Shown piece by piece: positions 44,131 to 53,568 of a stretch of DNA of 64,000 nt. Position 1 is the first letter of the stretch. Each line of letters starts with the position of its first letter. The DNA lies in assembly GCA_017437945.1 (NCBI GenBank), contig JAFRWP010000014.1:62001-126000 (forward strand), written 5' to 3'. Made by a program: the position numbers and the translations under genes. Under the pieces are notes generated by a model. It was given only the letters and a program-made list of their open reading frames with translations, did not search any database and was not told the DNA's origin. The DNA is from Candidatus Saccharimonadota bacterium (lineage in GTDB: Bacteria > Patescibacteriota > Saccharimonadia > Saccharimonadales > Saccharimonadaceae).

Positions 44131-45616
44131 TATCTTGTCCCACCGGCGTATCTTCTGGCTTCGAGCCAAACATCCTGTCGATGCCGAGATAATTGGCCAT
44201 CTTCTCACCCATCATCTCTTTACCATTTCTGGCAATCACACCTTTTATTACGCTGTCGTTCTGACCAACAATTCTAGATGATCTCAAACCTCTACGATGC
44301 TCATGCAGATTATCGGCCTTCTTCAAATTCTTCATCGTTGAAACAGTTTCCGCTTCATGGTGATGGAAAGCATTCATGTTGCGATATTTACTCAATTTTA
44401 CCCAGTAGAAGATGAATCCAGGCGTCAAACCAACCAAACCCAACAGTGCTGGATTGTCCTCAACGTCAGAATCGATACCTAACCAGAATTTCAACCACCA
44501 GAAGCCTAAGAATATACCAATAACCTCAATAATAGCCGAAACAATCCGGAGCTTTGTCTTATTAATCGGTACGCTCCCCATCGTTTCGCCCGTACGTGCG
44601 TTAACTGCTACATAATGCAGCATCTTACCCTTGTTGTCATCCTGCAAATAGCTATATAACCAAACCGGTAGATAGGCAGATTTCCACTTCGTGCCCTTAA
44701 TCGTGATGTCTTGCTGAGTCCATTTTGCACCACGATCATAAAAAGTCATTGTTTCCTTAACTTTAAAACGCGCTACGTCGCCGACCTGCGTTGCCATTAC
44801 TGGCCTTAGCGTATCTATATTCGTATCACGTTTTTCACTCGTAAATCCGCGCAAATATGATGGATTCCAATCCACACATTTATCTGTATCAAACGGCATA
44901 ATTGCGTTAATAACGTTGTTCGTATTCGCACGCAAATCTTGGTTCAACTTATCTTTCGAAGCTTCAACCGTCAAATCATCTACCAATAAATCAAATTCAC
45001 GCATCACGTCATATGCGTCCGCATCGTAACGCGTCTCGCGGCTCTTCCCTACGCTAACAGTATATCTGCGAGTTAAATGCTCCGCCTCACCGGACATTAC
45101 CGCGTGCGCATTTGCATCCACAATCATATATGGTAAATATACGCCCATAACGTTCTCAGTCGAGAATTCAGCCTTAAACTTTGGATGTGCAAAGAACTGT
45201 CTCTTTTCCACAAACGCACGAATATTCGCCTCTGCCTTACCCTTCTCGAGTTTGAACGGCAAAACCAAGTCCGGAACAGCACCATTTGGCAATTTTTCGT
45301 TAACCGACAAAATATGCCGACACCAGTGACAACGCGCACTCGTCACTTCGTTAGTATCAATCACGACCTCGGCACCACAAGCGGGACATTTTAGAGTTAA
45401 GATTATTTTCTCATCCGGAATAATATTATTAGCGCCTTCACCAACAATCTCACCTTTCAATTCTTCAACGCCGCCGTAATCATTTGCGCCATTATCACTA
45501 AATTCCGTACGGCAGAAATTACATTTTAATTTCCCCGTCTTCATATTTAGCGCAACGTCAGTTGCACCGCACTTAGGGCAACGATTTACACCATTCTTTT
45601 CTTTTTTAACTGCCAT
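44114..45616 (-). CDS. Zinc-ribbon membrane protein, YdjG-like paralogue 2
   Basis: The 500-residue protein has the same plan as its neighbours: ribbon 1 (RCPKCGATDVALNMKTGKL..CNFC), ribbon 2 (KCPACGAEVVID..CHWCRHIL), the shared middle domain (MPFDTDKCVDWNPSYLRGF, YLPVWLYSYLQDDNKGK) and two membrane helices around residues 340-395. The C-terminal part is cytoplasmic. It starts 23 bases after paralogue 3. In Bacillus subtilis the related YdjG is encoded with PspA and the SPFH protein YdjI and acts in membrane-stress organisation; that link is known for the family, not shown here. Confidence 0.82.
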   Translation of the reverse strand: MAVKKEKNGVNRCPKCGATDVALNMKTGKLKCNFCRTEFSDNGANDYGGVEELKGEIVGEGANNIIPDEKIILTLKCPACGAEVVIDTNEVTSARCHWCRHILSVNEKLPNGAVPDLVLPFKLEKGKAEANIRAFVEKRQFFAHPKFKAEFSTENVMGVYLPYMIVDANAHAVMSGEAEHLTRRYTVSVGKSRETRYDADAYDVMREFDLLVDDLTVEASKDKLNQDLRANTNNVINAIMPFDTDKCVDWNPSYLRGFTSEKRDTNIDTLRPVMATQVGDVARFKVKETMTFYDRGAKWTQQDITIKGTKWKSAYLPVWLYSYLQDDNKGKMLHYVAVNARTGETMGSVPINKTKLRIVSAIIEVIGIFLGFWWLKFWLGIDSDVEDNPALLGLVGLTPGFIFYWVKLSKYRNMNAFHHHEAETVSTMKNLKKADNLHEHRRGLRSSRIVGQNDSVIKGVIARNGKEMMGEKMANYLGIDRMFGSKPEDTPVGQDNGEKK

Positions 45617-45639
45617 TTTATTCCTCCGTTGCCTTACCT

Positions 45640-47223
45640 TTAATAATCATAACTATAATCAAATCCGCCGCCCGAGTCATAGCTTGAACCGCCAAAATCA
45701 TAGCTTGAGCCACCAGAATCCCAACTTGATCCCGAATCCCAGCTCGAGTCATAGTCATAGCTATAATCATAACTGGACGAACTCGACGAGCTTGAACTAC
45801 TAGAACCGCCGCCATCACTGGTCGAAAGAATCAGCACAAAAATCAAGATTATAATCAGCCAAATAAACAGTCCTTTGAAAAATTCAGCCGCCTTATGCAC
45901 GCTATATTGTGGCCGAGCCGACTCTCTATGCGCGTTCGTGTAATTGCTACCCATTGCAAAACGAGCCTTTTCGGCCGATGACATTGCATCACGTCCATTT
46001 GATAACGCACCAATCACGCGCGTATCATTTCGACCAGGAATCGAATCGCCGTGTGCCGGGAATGAATCGAATAGGCATTCGTCAACTTTAATCAGATTTT
46101 TGTCGCCAATCCTTGCCGACGTTTCCATTTCATGATGATGCCTATCTAACGCTATATCCGGATCCGAACCCCAACGCATTTCGCTTCGCTTGGTTCTGCC
46201 TGGCGCACAACCAACAGTCTCACCCGTACGAGCATTCACGGCTATGTAATAAATTCTGGCATCACTGCCACTCGGACGACGATAACTATACAGCCAAACC
46301 GGCAAATACGCCGTTTTCCAACGCGTCCCCTTAATGCCAAGATGTTCTCTTTCCCACCTTGCACCACGATCGTAATCGCCAATCAAAGATCTTGCGCGAA
46401 TACGAGCGATATCACCGCTCTGAAGCGCCACCACTTCCTTCAGGCTATTAACATCAACTGTTCTTCTCTCACTGGCAAAACCGCGCAAATAATTTGCATC
46501 CCATGCTACGGCATTCTCGGTGTCAAATGGCAAAATCGCATTAATTATATTATTCGAATTCACCATCGTATCTTGATTCAGACGAGCCGATGATGATTCT
46601 ACCGTCAAGTCATCAATGTAAATGCTAAACTCACGCGATACCTTATATAAACTCGCTTCCGGATAAGATCTACCTGGTAATGAAACTGTCTTCTCAGCTT
46701 TACCATTGAGCTCCATCCTTGCATTTACATCGACGATAAAATACGGGAAATAAACCCCTCGTACCCCCTCTTTCTTGAATGTGTCACGAAAATCGGCATC
46801 GACATAGCCTAAATTATCCATGCACTCTCGGACTTTTTCTTGCGCTTTAGCCTTTGTGATTTTAAAAGGCAAAACCAAATCCGGCACTGCACCGTTCTTT
46901 AATTTTTCGTTGACCGTAAAAATATGCTTGCACCAGTGACATGATGCATCTAAACTCTCTTCTGTATTAACTACTACCTCCGCGCCACAAGATGAGCACT
47001 TATATGTAATTACGATATCTTCACCAGGAATTATATCCCCGGCACCATCACCGCGTACTTCCCCCTTCAGGTCTTCTACGCCACCCGCCGGATTGGCCAA
47101 CTTTCCTTTGAACACAGTCCGGCAATAATTACACTTGAGTTCTCCATCTTTAGCACTTAGCGATACATCGCTTGACCCGCAATGCGGGCAGCGATGTACG
47201 CCATTTTTAAGTGCTTCACCCAT
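45640..47223 (-). CDS. Zinc-ribbon membrane protein, YdjG-like paralogue 3, with Ser/Tyr/Gly tail
   Basis: The 527-residue protein has ribbon 1 (RCPHCGSSDVSLSAKDGEL..CNYC), ribbon 2 (KCSSCGAEVVVN..CHWCKHIF) and the same middle domain as its two neighbours, but only one membrane helix near residue 440 (LFIWLIIILIFVLIL). A low-complexity tail of Ser, Tyr, Asp and Gly (SSSSSYDYSYDYDSSWDSGSS) follows, which would lie outside the membrane. Such a tail is unusual for the family and could be sticky or phase-separating. It lies 23 bases after the SPFH gene. Confidence 0.82.
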   Translation of the reverse strand: MGEALKNGVHRCPHCGSSDVSLSAKDGELKCNYCRTVFKGKLANPAGGVEDLKGEVRGDGAGDIIPGEDIVITYKCSSCGAEVVVNTEESLDASCHWCKHIFTVNEKLKNGAVPDLVLPFKITKAKAQEKVRECMDNLGYVDADFRDTFKKEGVRGVYFPYFIVDVNARMELNGKAEKTVSLPGRSYPEASLYKVSREFSIYIDDLTVESSSARLNQDTMVNSNNIINAILPFDTENAVAWDANYLRGFASERRTVDVNSLKEVVALQSGDIARIRARSLIGDYDRGARWEREHLGIKGTRWKTAYLPVWLYSYRRPSGSDARIYYIAVNARTGETVGCAPGRTKRSEMRWGSDPDIALDRHHHEMETSARIGDKNLIKVDECLFDSFPAHGDSIPGRNDTRVIGALSNGRDAMSSAEKARFAMGSNYTNAHRESARPQYSVHKAAEFFKGLFIWLIIILIFVLILSTSDGGGSSSSSSSSSSSYDYSYDYDSSWDSGSSWDSGGSSYDFGGSSYDSGGGFDYSYDY

Positions 47224-47246
47224 TTAAAGAGAATTCCGTCTACCTA

Positions 47247-48419
47247 TTATGCGGCTGGGGTTTCTGGAGTTGCTGGAGTGCCAGCGGCCGGAGCGGCTGG
47301 AGCAGCTGGAGCTTCAGGGGCTGGAGCTGGAGCAGCTGGTGCAGCCGGTGCAGCTGGCTGTGCATTCTGAGCAGTTACTGGATTGGTACCCATTGGCTGA
47401 GTAACGGCACCCATGCCGCCCATCATACCAACGCCCATAGCCATACCGGTCATACCGCCACCGTTGTTACCAGCAGCGTTGAAGCCTTCGGCAATCTGAG
47501 TCTGAGCGTAAGCAGCACCGACACCACCTTGCATAAGGTTGCCAGTATTGAATTTGTTGATGAGTTCGACGGATGGTTCGTCCCAGTCGAGACCCATTGG
47601 CTGTACGTTTACGATTTCAAGACCGTACTTAGTAGCCCACTGATAGTTAGCTTCAACAGCTTCATTCATATTCTTAGCGAACTCAGTCGTACCGCCCTGA
47701 ATATCATCAATGGATTTACCACCCTTGGTGAATGCAGAAAGAGCTGAGGCTAAGGAACCTACGAAGCCAGCGAAGAGAGAGTCCTCAACACCGCCTTCAT
47801 CACCTTCGCCGCCAAGCTCAAACTTACCACGACCCTGGCCGGAAACAATATCAACAGGAATCAAATTCTTGAACAAAAGAATTGGATCAACAACTTTAAT
47901 CGTATAAGTACCGTTGCTAGTTACAGCAAGCATGGTATTTGCATAGTTTGCATCCTTATAGCGAATTGGATTCTGAGTACCATAGCGGAGACCAGCGATA
48001 TCCTTCAAGTTTACATAGAAAGCAAACTGTTGGTTACCTGGCTGACCACCAAACTTGAACTGATCCCAGCTTTGACCAAAGGTCGAGGCGAAGAAGCCGT
48101 CACCGGCAAACATGCTTTTAGCTTCAGGATTATTCTCACTCGTGTAAGTATAACCACCGGCTTCGGCAATAACACCAGTGATAGCGCCGTTTTCAACTGT
48201 AATTAAACAAGTACCTTCTGGAACTAAGAATTTACTGCCATTTGAAATAACATTTGGGTTCTCTTCCCCATCGTTATTTTCACTACGGCCGCCTTTGACT
48301 GCGACTGCACGTGCTAAAAGTACGTGATCACGCATATCCTCAGGTGGTGCCATGTATTCGAGCCACTGGTTAGCAAAGCTACCACCAAGTGCGCCCGTAA
48401 AAGCTCTAATAAAGCCCAT
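47247..48419 (-). CDS. SPFH/Band 7-domain protein, YdjI-like
   Basis: The 390-residue protein has an N-terminal Met-Gly start with FIRAFTGALGGSFANQWLEYM, then an SPFH domain (about 35-230; FLVPEGTCLITVENGAI, FYVNLKDIAGLRYGT), a helical region, a Gly/Met-rich segment and an Ala/Pro-rich C-terminus instead of the zinc ribbon that ends many YdjI proteins. AGGAGGA precedes the ATG, and TAAAAT lies about 30 bases up. It heads a four-gene operon with three zinc-ribbon membrane proteins. Proteins of this type form membrane-associated rings or scaffolds. No pspA gene is adjacent. Confidence 0.85.
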   Translation of the reverse strand: MGFIRAFTGALGGSFANQWLEYMAPPEDMRDHVLLARAVAVKGGRSENNDGEENPNVISNGSKFLVPEGTCLITVENGAITGVIAEAGGYTYTSENNPEAKSMFAGDGFFASTFGQSWDQFKFGGQPGNQQFAFYVNLKDIAGLRYGTQNPIRYKDANYANTMLAVTSNGTYTIKVVDPILLFKNLIPVDIVSGQGRGKFELGGEGDEGGVEDSLFAGFVGSLASALSAFTKGGKSIDDIQGGTTEFAKNMNEAVEANYQWATKYGLEIVNVQPMGLDWDEPSVELINKFNTGNLMQGGVGAAYAQTQIAEGFNAAGNNGGGMTGMAMGVGMMGGMGAVTQPMGTNPVTAQNAQPAAPAAPAAPAPAPEAPAAPAAPAAGTPATPETPAA

Positions 48420-48506
48420 TTGGAATCCTCCTTAAGTTTTCTGATTTTATTTTAACATATCCGACCGACCAATGCGCACTTTAAGCATAAATTTTTTGCT
48501 CATACC

Positions 48507-48535
48507 TTGACTTTTTAGACATTTTGTGCTATAAT
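48507..48535 (+). promoter_or_regulatory. Consensus promoter of the beta-helix cassette
   Basis: TTGACT (48507-48512), 17 bases, TATAAT (48530-48535) preceded by TGTGC. The leader opens with TCTAGC/GCTAGA, a 5' hairpin. Confidence 0.9.
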
Positions 48536-48600
48536 AGAAATATCTAGCTGTTTCTCTTGCCCTCGTGGCTAGAAAATCTTATACAAGGGAGTTCTTTTAG

Positions 48601-49809
48601 ATGAAGAAATATGAGTTTACAGGCGAATGCGCCCTGTTCCGATTCGACGAATCCAGGTATTATACCCTCTATCGCATCAGAGCTCTCCGCGACATTCCAC
48701 GTCATGGCGTCAAAGCCGGCGACCTCGGAGGCTGGATTCTGGACGAATCGAACCTATCTCAATTCGACGATGCATGGGTTGCCGACGAAGCGAAAGTTTT
48801 CGAAAATGCTATCGTCTTCGGTAACGCCATCGTCAAAGACAATGCTGAGGTTTACTGGTATTCCCTGATTTTTGGCAATGCCAAAGTATATGGCAATGCC
48901 GAAATCGTCGGCAGGGTCAGAATCTACGGCAACTCCGAAGTTTACGAGAACGCCCGCGTCAGAGATTACGCTCAAATCTTCGGAAACGCCAAGGTGCATG
49001 GCAGCGCCATCATTCACAACGCCGCCCAAATCTACGACAACGCCGAAATCTTCGGAAACGCCAACGTCTACTATTGCTCGCGCGTATGTGGCAACACCGA
49101 GATAGCGAGCGGTGAACTCTGCGATCGTGAACCGCCAATTACAATCAGCATCAAATACGAATTCGTAGAAAAAAAGATCCTGTCCTTTGGTGGAAACTTT
49201 AAGTACGTCTACCGAATTAAAGCCCTGCGCGATATTCCCCGTTACGGCGTCAAAGCCGGCGACCTCGGAGGCTGGATTGAAGGCGACTGGAATCTATCGC
49301 ACGAAGGCGATGCTTGGGTCAAAGATGAAGCTATGGTCAAAGACGACGCATTAGTTACAGATGATGCCCTCGTCCAAGGCCATGCCTTGATCGCCCAGCA
49401 TGCCATTGTTTCCAATACAGCAATTATTCGCGGAGAAGTGGCGGTATCCGGCTACGCGCGCATCTTCAACAATGCTACCATTGATGGACTTGTTGAAATC
49501 TACGGCAGCGCCCAAATCTACGGCAAAGTCATCATAAGTATCCATCACGACATTGCGGCCTGGATTTACGGAAAATGCGAAATATTCGGCAATGCTCGTA
49601 TTCTGACCGATGTGAGAATACATGGCAACGTAAAAATCTACGACTATGCCACAATCTCTGGTCGCGGCGCAGAAATCATGGGGGAAGTTCAACTCCACGA
49701 AAATGCTTACTATAACCAGAGCATCTGGCAGCGTCTTTCAGCCGGCGACATTACTGGAAAATGTTCCGAATATGACGACCTGAAAAATTATTCCATCAAA
49801 CGCTCATAA
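48601..49809 (+). CDS. Duplicated left-handed beta-helix (hexapeptide-type) protein
   Basis: The 402-residue protein consists of two tandem copies of one module (about 1-190 and 195-400). Each begins with KYEF.., then YRI[RK]ALRDIPR.GVKAGDLGGWI, a conserved header known from phage and Firmicutes proteins, and continues as a parallel beta-helix with short repeats such as VFGNAIV, VYGNAEI and IYDNAEI. No signal peptide is present. Such proteins are often annotated as polymer-forming or hexapeptide proteins; no catalytic His typical of hexapeptide acyltransferases is evident in a conserved position. AAGGGAG precedes the ATG. The second copy is more degenerate. Promoter, 5' hairpin and terminator give the cassette layout. 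Confidence 0.88.
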   Translation: MKKYEFTGECALFRFDESRYYTLYRIRALRDIPRHGVKAGDLGGWILDESNLSQFDDAWVADEAKVFENAIVFGNAIVKDNAEVYWYSLIFGNAKVYGNAEIVGRVRIYGNSEVYENARVRDYAQIFGNAKVHGSAIIHNAAQIYDNAEIFGNANVYYCSRVCGNTEIASGELCDREPPITISIKYEFVEKKILSFGGNFKYVYRIKALRDIPRYGVKAGDLGGWIEGDWNLSHEGDAWVKDEAMVKDDALVTDDALVQGHALIAQHAIVSNTAIIRGEVAVSGYARIFNNATIDGLVEIYGSAQIYGKVIISIHHDIAAWIYGKCEIFGNARILTDVRIHGNVKIYDYATISGRGAEIMGEVQLHENAYYNQSIWQRLSAGDITGKCSEYDDLKNYSIKRS

Positions 49810-49824
49810 ACTATTCATCAAAAA

Positions 49825-49852
49825 CCCGCCGGGTTATCTCGACGGGCTTTTT
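49825..49852 (+). terminator. Terminator of the beta-helix cassette
   Basis: CCCG and CGGG pair around a 14-base loop and are followed by C and five T. Confidence 0.8.
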
Positions 49853-49861
49853 ATTATCAAA

Positions 49862-50383
49862 TTAGTAACGCGCAATTGCGTCTTCGATAACTTTTTGTGC
49901 TTCTTCGAGACCAAAGAAACCTTTCACCTGTGTCGAACCAGGCTTCTTCAAATCCTTGTAATGGTTGAAGTGGAACTCGAGCTGCTCAATGGTGCGCTTT
50001 GGCAAATCTTCCAAAGTCTTAATTGCATCACCATTGTTACGATCATCGTCTACAACGGCAATAATCTTATCGTCAACTTCACCATCATCGACAAACTTCA
50101 TTACGCCAAGGATGCGAGCCTTTACATAGATGCCAGTCGTAAGGGGCTGATCGGTAATTACGAGCACATCGAGCTCATCACCATCCTCATCAAGCGTCTG
50201 AGGAATGAAACCGTAATTGCAAGGCTTTGCGAATGCCATCGGTTCAATACGATCAAGCATGAAACAAGCGCGCTTGCGATCCCACTCAATCTTATGATTG
50301 CTGCCGGTAGGAATTTCAATTACCACATTGATGCTACCATTCTTGTAGTCACCAGGTTCCAAAACTTGGTTAAAATCTGCCAT
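49862..50383 (-). CDS. ppa: Inorganic pyrophosphatase (family I)
   Basis: The enzyme of about 173 residues hydrolyses pyrophosphate and drives biosynthetic reactions. It shows the family I features: VVIEIPTGSNHKIEWD, NYGFIPQTLDEDGDELDVLV with the metal-binding DxDxxD cluster (here DGDELD), and FVDDGEVDDKIIAV. The start is ATG 50383 (MADFNQVLEPGDY), which has AAGGAG 6 bases upstream; an ATG at 50416 has no such signal. It is monocistronic and reads away from gapA. Confidence 0.95.
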   Translation of the reverse strand: MADFNQVLEPGDYKNGSINVVIEIPTGSNHKIEWDRKRACFMLDRIEPMAFAKPCNYGFIPQTLDEDGDELDVLVITDQPLTTGIYVKARILGVMKFVDDGEVDDKIIAVVDDDRNNGDAIKTLEDLPKRTIEQLEFHFNHYKDLKKPGSTQVKGFFGLEEAQKVIEDAIARY

Positions 50384-50498
50384 TTTTCTCCTTTCGATTT
50401 TTGGCGCCACATTCAAGGGCTTTCCATTATCATATCACAGCCCTTATGATATAATAAGCATAAGTACCATCTAATAAATGATTAGGAGAAACTAATAA

Positions 50499-51518
50499 AT
50501 GGTAAGAATAGCTATTAATGGCTTTGGACGCATTGGTCGCAATGCTTTCAAAATCGCTTTCGATCGCAACGATGCCGAGATTGTCGCCATCAACGATCTC
50601 ACTGATGCCAAAACTCTTGCGCATCTTCTCAAATATGATTCCAACTACGGCACTTATGCCCATAACGTTTCTGCCGACGAACAAGGCATTATCGTTGACG
50701 GCAAGCATATCCGTGTTTTCGCCGAAAAGGATCCAGCAAACTTACCGTGGCGTGACCTTAATATTGATGTAGTAATCGAGTCAACCGGCTTCTTCACCGA
50801 TCCAGCTGCCGCTCGCGCACACATCAACGCTGGCGCTAAAAGAGTCGTCATCTCTGCTCCAGCTAAAGGCGAAGGTGCTAAGACCATTGTCCTTGGCGTC
50901 AATGAAGATCAAATCACTTACGAAGACGAAATCATTTCGAACGCTTCCTGCACTACTAACTGTATTGCACCAGTTATGAAAGTCCTCGAAGACAATATCG
51001 GCATTGAAAAAGCTATGATGACCACCGTCCACAGCTACACCGCTAGCCAGAAACTTCAGGATGCTCCTGCTAAGGATATCCGTGAAGCTCGTGCTGCTGC
51101 CGAAAACATCGTTCCGACTACTACCGGTGCCAGCAAAGCTGCCGCTCTTACCATCCCTACCCTCCAAGGCAAATTCAACGGGCTATCTGTCCGCGTTCCA
51201 ACTCCAGTAGTTTCCCTTTCCGACATCACTGCTGTCACTAAGCGTGAAACCACTAAAGAAGAAATCAATGATCTCTTCAAGAAAGCTGCAGCTGATCCAT
51301 ATTATCAGGGTATTCTCGCTGCAACCGAAGAAGAGCTCGTATCTATTGATTATCGTGGCAATTCCAACTCTTCTATCGTCGATCTTAAGCTTACCGATGT
51401 CATTGGTGGCAACCTCATCAAGGTCGTCGCTTGGTACGACAATGAATGGGGCTACAGCAATCGTCTAGTAGAACTCACCGTTGATCTTGGTAAGATGGTC
51501 CAAGGAGATCAACAGTAA
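50499..51518 (+). CDS. gap: Glyceraldehyde-3-phosphate dehydrogenase
   Basis: The 339-residue enzyme oxidises glyceraldehyde 3-phosphate with NAD(P). The Rossmann start VRIAINGFGRIGRNAFK, the active-site SNASCTTNC (catalytic Cys near residue 151), the catalytic His in TTVHSYT and the C-terminal WYDNEWGYSNRL are all present. TATAAT and a leader of about 40 bases with GGAGAA precede the ATG. It leads a five-gene operon (gap, rpiB, rpe-like, pfkB-like, LOG), with gaps or overlaps of one to a few bases throughout. Confidence 0.97.
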   Translation: MVRIAINGFGRIGRNAFKIAFDRNDAEIVAINDLTDAKTLAHLLKYDSNYGTYAHNVSADEQGIIVDGKHIRVFAEKDPANLPWRDLNIDVVIESTGFFTDPAAARAHINAGAKRVVISAPAKGEGAKTIVLGVNEDQITYEDEIISNASCTTNCIAPVMKVLEDNIGIEKAMMTTVHSYTASQKLQDAPAKDIREARAAAENIVPTTTGASKAAALTIPTLQGKFNGLSVRVPTPVVSLSDITAVTKRETTKEEINDLFKKAAADPYYQGILAATEEELVSIDYRGNSNSSIVDLKLTDVIGGNLIKVVAWYDNEWGYSNRLVELTVDLGKMVQGDQQ

Positions 51519-51519
51519 T

Positions 51520-51963
51520 ATGCATATCTACCTCGGCGCCGACCACCGCGGCTATCAACTCAAAGATGAGATTATGACCTGGCTAAGAGGTCGTCAAATC
51601 TCCTTTACTGATTTTGGCGCAATGGCCTACGACGCCGAGGATGATTTCAATGATTATGCCAAAAAAGTCGCACAGGCGCTTCTTACTAATCCTGGACCAG
51701 ATGATTTTGGCATTTTACTCTGCGGCTCCGGCCAAGGTATGGCCATGCAAGCCAATCGCTTCAAAGGCATTCGTGCAGCAATTTGCATTAACCCAGCCGA
51801 AGCAATGGAAACTCGTGGTCACAACAATTCGAACATTATTTGCATACCTGCTGACGTAGTCGACAAAAGCAATGTCTTCGACATTATTAATGCCTTTATG
51901 GATACAAAACCACTTCCAGATGAAAAATATCAACGCCGCTGTAGAAAGTTAGACGAGGACTAA
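51520..51963 (+). CDS. rpiB: Ribose-5-phosphate isomerase B
   Basis: The 147-residue enzyme interconverts ribose 5-phosphate and ribulose 5-phosphate. It has the RpiB/LacAB start IYLGADHRGYQLK, the catalytic GILLCGSGQGMAMQANRF (Cys base in LCGSG) and the NPAEAMETRGHNNSNI phosphate-binding region. The start is ATG 51520, one base after the gap stop; an upstream TTG-type extension into gap is rejected. The operon setting argues for pentose metabolism rather than lactose use. Confidence 0.93.
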   Translation: MHIYLGADHRGYQLKDEIMTWLRGRQISFTDFGAMAYDAEDDFNDYAKKVAQALLTNPGPDDFGILLCGSGQGMAMQANRFKGIRAAICINPAEAMETRGHNNSNIICIPADVVDKSNVFDIINAFMDTKPLPDEKYQRRCRKLDED

Positions 51964-51964
51964 T

Positions 51965-52615
51965 ATGGCAATCACCACAATAGCACCAACAATTCTCAGT
52001 TCAAACCCAACTGAATATAAAGAAATTATCAAGAAATACTATCCATTCGCTAAGCGTGTTCATATCGACATTTCCGATGGCACCCTCACTGATAAAACCA
52101 CGCTTCACGAATCCGCCGTTTGGTGGCCAAAAGGCTGGGTCGTCGACATTCATATGATGACCGCCGAGCCATCCAAACATATGGGAGATTTACTCAAACT
52201 TCATCCGAATCTCGTCATTTTTCATGCTGAGGCGCGCGAAGATCTCCTCCCTATTTTCGATACAATCAAGCAAAACGGTATGCGTGTTGGTGTCGCTATC
52301 GTAAAAGGCGTTTATCCCGGTTCCATTAAAGCTCTCCTAAAAGCGGCCGACCATGCTTTAATCTTCTCTGGCACACTTGGTCAAATGGGTGGCACCGCCG
52401 ACTTATTACTCGGCGAAAAAGTTGCCATGATTAATGAAATTCATCGTGGTATTGAAATCGGTTGGGATGGTGGCGCAAATCTCGAAAATACCCACATCAT
52501 TAACCATACCGGCGTCAATGTTATTAACGTAGGTAGCGCACTTCATAACTCACCAAACCCACAAGAGACTTTTGAAAAACTAAACGCAGAGACGGAAAAG
52601 GAGGAAATCGTCTAA
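51965..52615 (+). CDS. rpe: Ribulose-phosphate 3-epimerase family protein
   Basis: The 216-residue protein has the TIM-barrel features of Rpe: IAPTILSS at the start, VHIDISDG (metal-binding His-Asp), VVDIHMMTAEPSKHM with the second His-Met pair, the MGGTADLLLGEKV region (usually GFGGQ.F) and GWDGGANLENTHII near the end (usually VDGGV). The mid-region is divergent: the second-half metal His is visible, but the GFGGQ loop is replaced by GQMGG. The epimerase reaction is therefore likely but less certain than for its neighbours. Stop and next start overlap. Confidence 0.82.
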   Translation: MAITTIAPTILSSNPTEYKEIIKKYYPFAKRVHIDISDGTLTDKTTLHESAVWWPKGWVVDIHMMTAEPSKHMGDLLKLHPNLVIFHAEAREDLLPIFDTIKQNGMRVGVAIVKGVYPGSIKALLKAADHALIFSGTLGQMGGTADLLLGEKVAMINEIHRGIEIGWDGGANLENTHIINHTGVNVINVGSALHNSPNPQETFEKLNAETEKEEIV

Positions 52616-53568
52616 TGGCTCGCATCGTCAGTATCGGCGCTGCCCTGCAGGACGTCTATCTTATTGATCACGACGATTTTGGCACCAACTCGCGTGGATA
52701 TTTTAATCAGCTCGAGCTCGGTACCAAAGTTGACATCGATACTATTCAATTCAGCACTGGCGGTGGAGCCACTAATGCAGCCACTACTTTTGCTCGCAAT
52801 AATCACGAATCGATTTTTATGGGCTGTATCGCCAACGATCCAGCCGGCGATGCTATTATTGGTAGCCTTGACGATGAAGGTATCGACGCTAGCTACGTGA
52901 CATACACTACTCGCGCCCACACGGGTTATTCTGTTCTATTACTCGCCCCATCTGGCGAACGCACTATTCTTACCTGCCGTGGCGCCTCCGCTAAATTTGA
53001 ATTACTTAACCCCGACGATCTCGAAACCATCAATCCTGATTGGTTGTATGTCACCACTTTCCGCGGCAACATGGACATGCTCGACCAATTCTTCACTAAA
53101 GCCAAGTCGCTCGGTTCCAAAATCATGTTTAATCCTGGCAACCTCGAGTTGGATCACAAACGCAAGCTCCTCGGCCTCCTCTCGGATGTCGATGTCCTTC
53201 TTGTCAATAAACAAGAAGCTAAAAAAATCGTCGACGGTTCGACCCTTCTTGAGCTCATCAATCGCATCAAAAATTATGTTCCGACCGCAATTATAACCGA
53301 CAGTCATCAGGGAGCCATTGCGACTAACCAAGAAGAAATTTATCGCATCGGTCTTTATGAAGACGTCAAAGTAAAAGACTCCACTGGCGCCGGCGACGCC
53401 TTTGGCTCCGGTTTCCTTGCCGCCTTTGCTGGCGGGAAATCCTTCAAAGATTCCCTCATTTTCGCCTCCGCTAACTCGACATCAGTAGTTCAGAAAATCG
53501 GCAGCAAAGCCGGTATCATTAATCAAAATACAAAACTTCACGATATGCCAATACAGGAGATCCGCTAA
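52615..53568 (+). CDS. PfkB-family sugar or nucleoside kinase
   Basis: The 317-residue kinase has PfkB signature 1 (STGGGATNAATTFARN) and signature 2 with the catalytic Asp (DSTGAGDAFGSGFLAA). GCIANDPAGDAIIGSL and the ATP-binding region near the C-terminus fit ribokinase- or adenosine-kinase-type enzymes. The substrate cannot be fixed; ribose or a nucleoside would fit the operon, since RpiB and Rpe lie upstream. It starts at the rpe stop and ends with an overlapping ATG of the LOG gene. Confidence 0.88.
   Translation: MARIVSIGAALQDVYLIDHDDFGTNSRGYFNQLELGTKVDIDTIQFSTGGGATNAATTFARNNHESIFMGCIANDPAGDAIIGSLDDEGIDASYVTYTTRAHTGYSVLLLAPSGERTILTCRGASAKFELLNPDDLETINPDWLYVTTFRGNMDMLDQFFTKAKSLGSKIMFNPGNLELDHKRKLLGLLSDVDVLLVNKQEAKKIVDGSTLLELINRIKNYVPTAIITDSHQGAIATNQEEIYRIGLYEDVKVKDSTGAGDAFGSGFLAAFAGGKSFKDSLIFASANSTSVVQKIGSKAGIINQNTKLHDMPIQEIR

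Noticed and set aside
42550-47223. The three zinc-ribbon genes as fragments of one broken gene
   Set aside because: Each has its own start, two complete ribbons, the shared middle domain and a distinct membrane region, so they are tandem paralogues.
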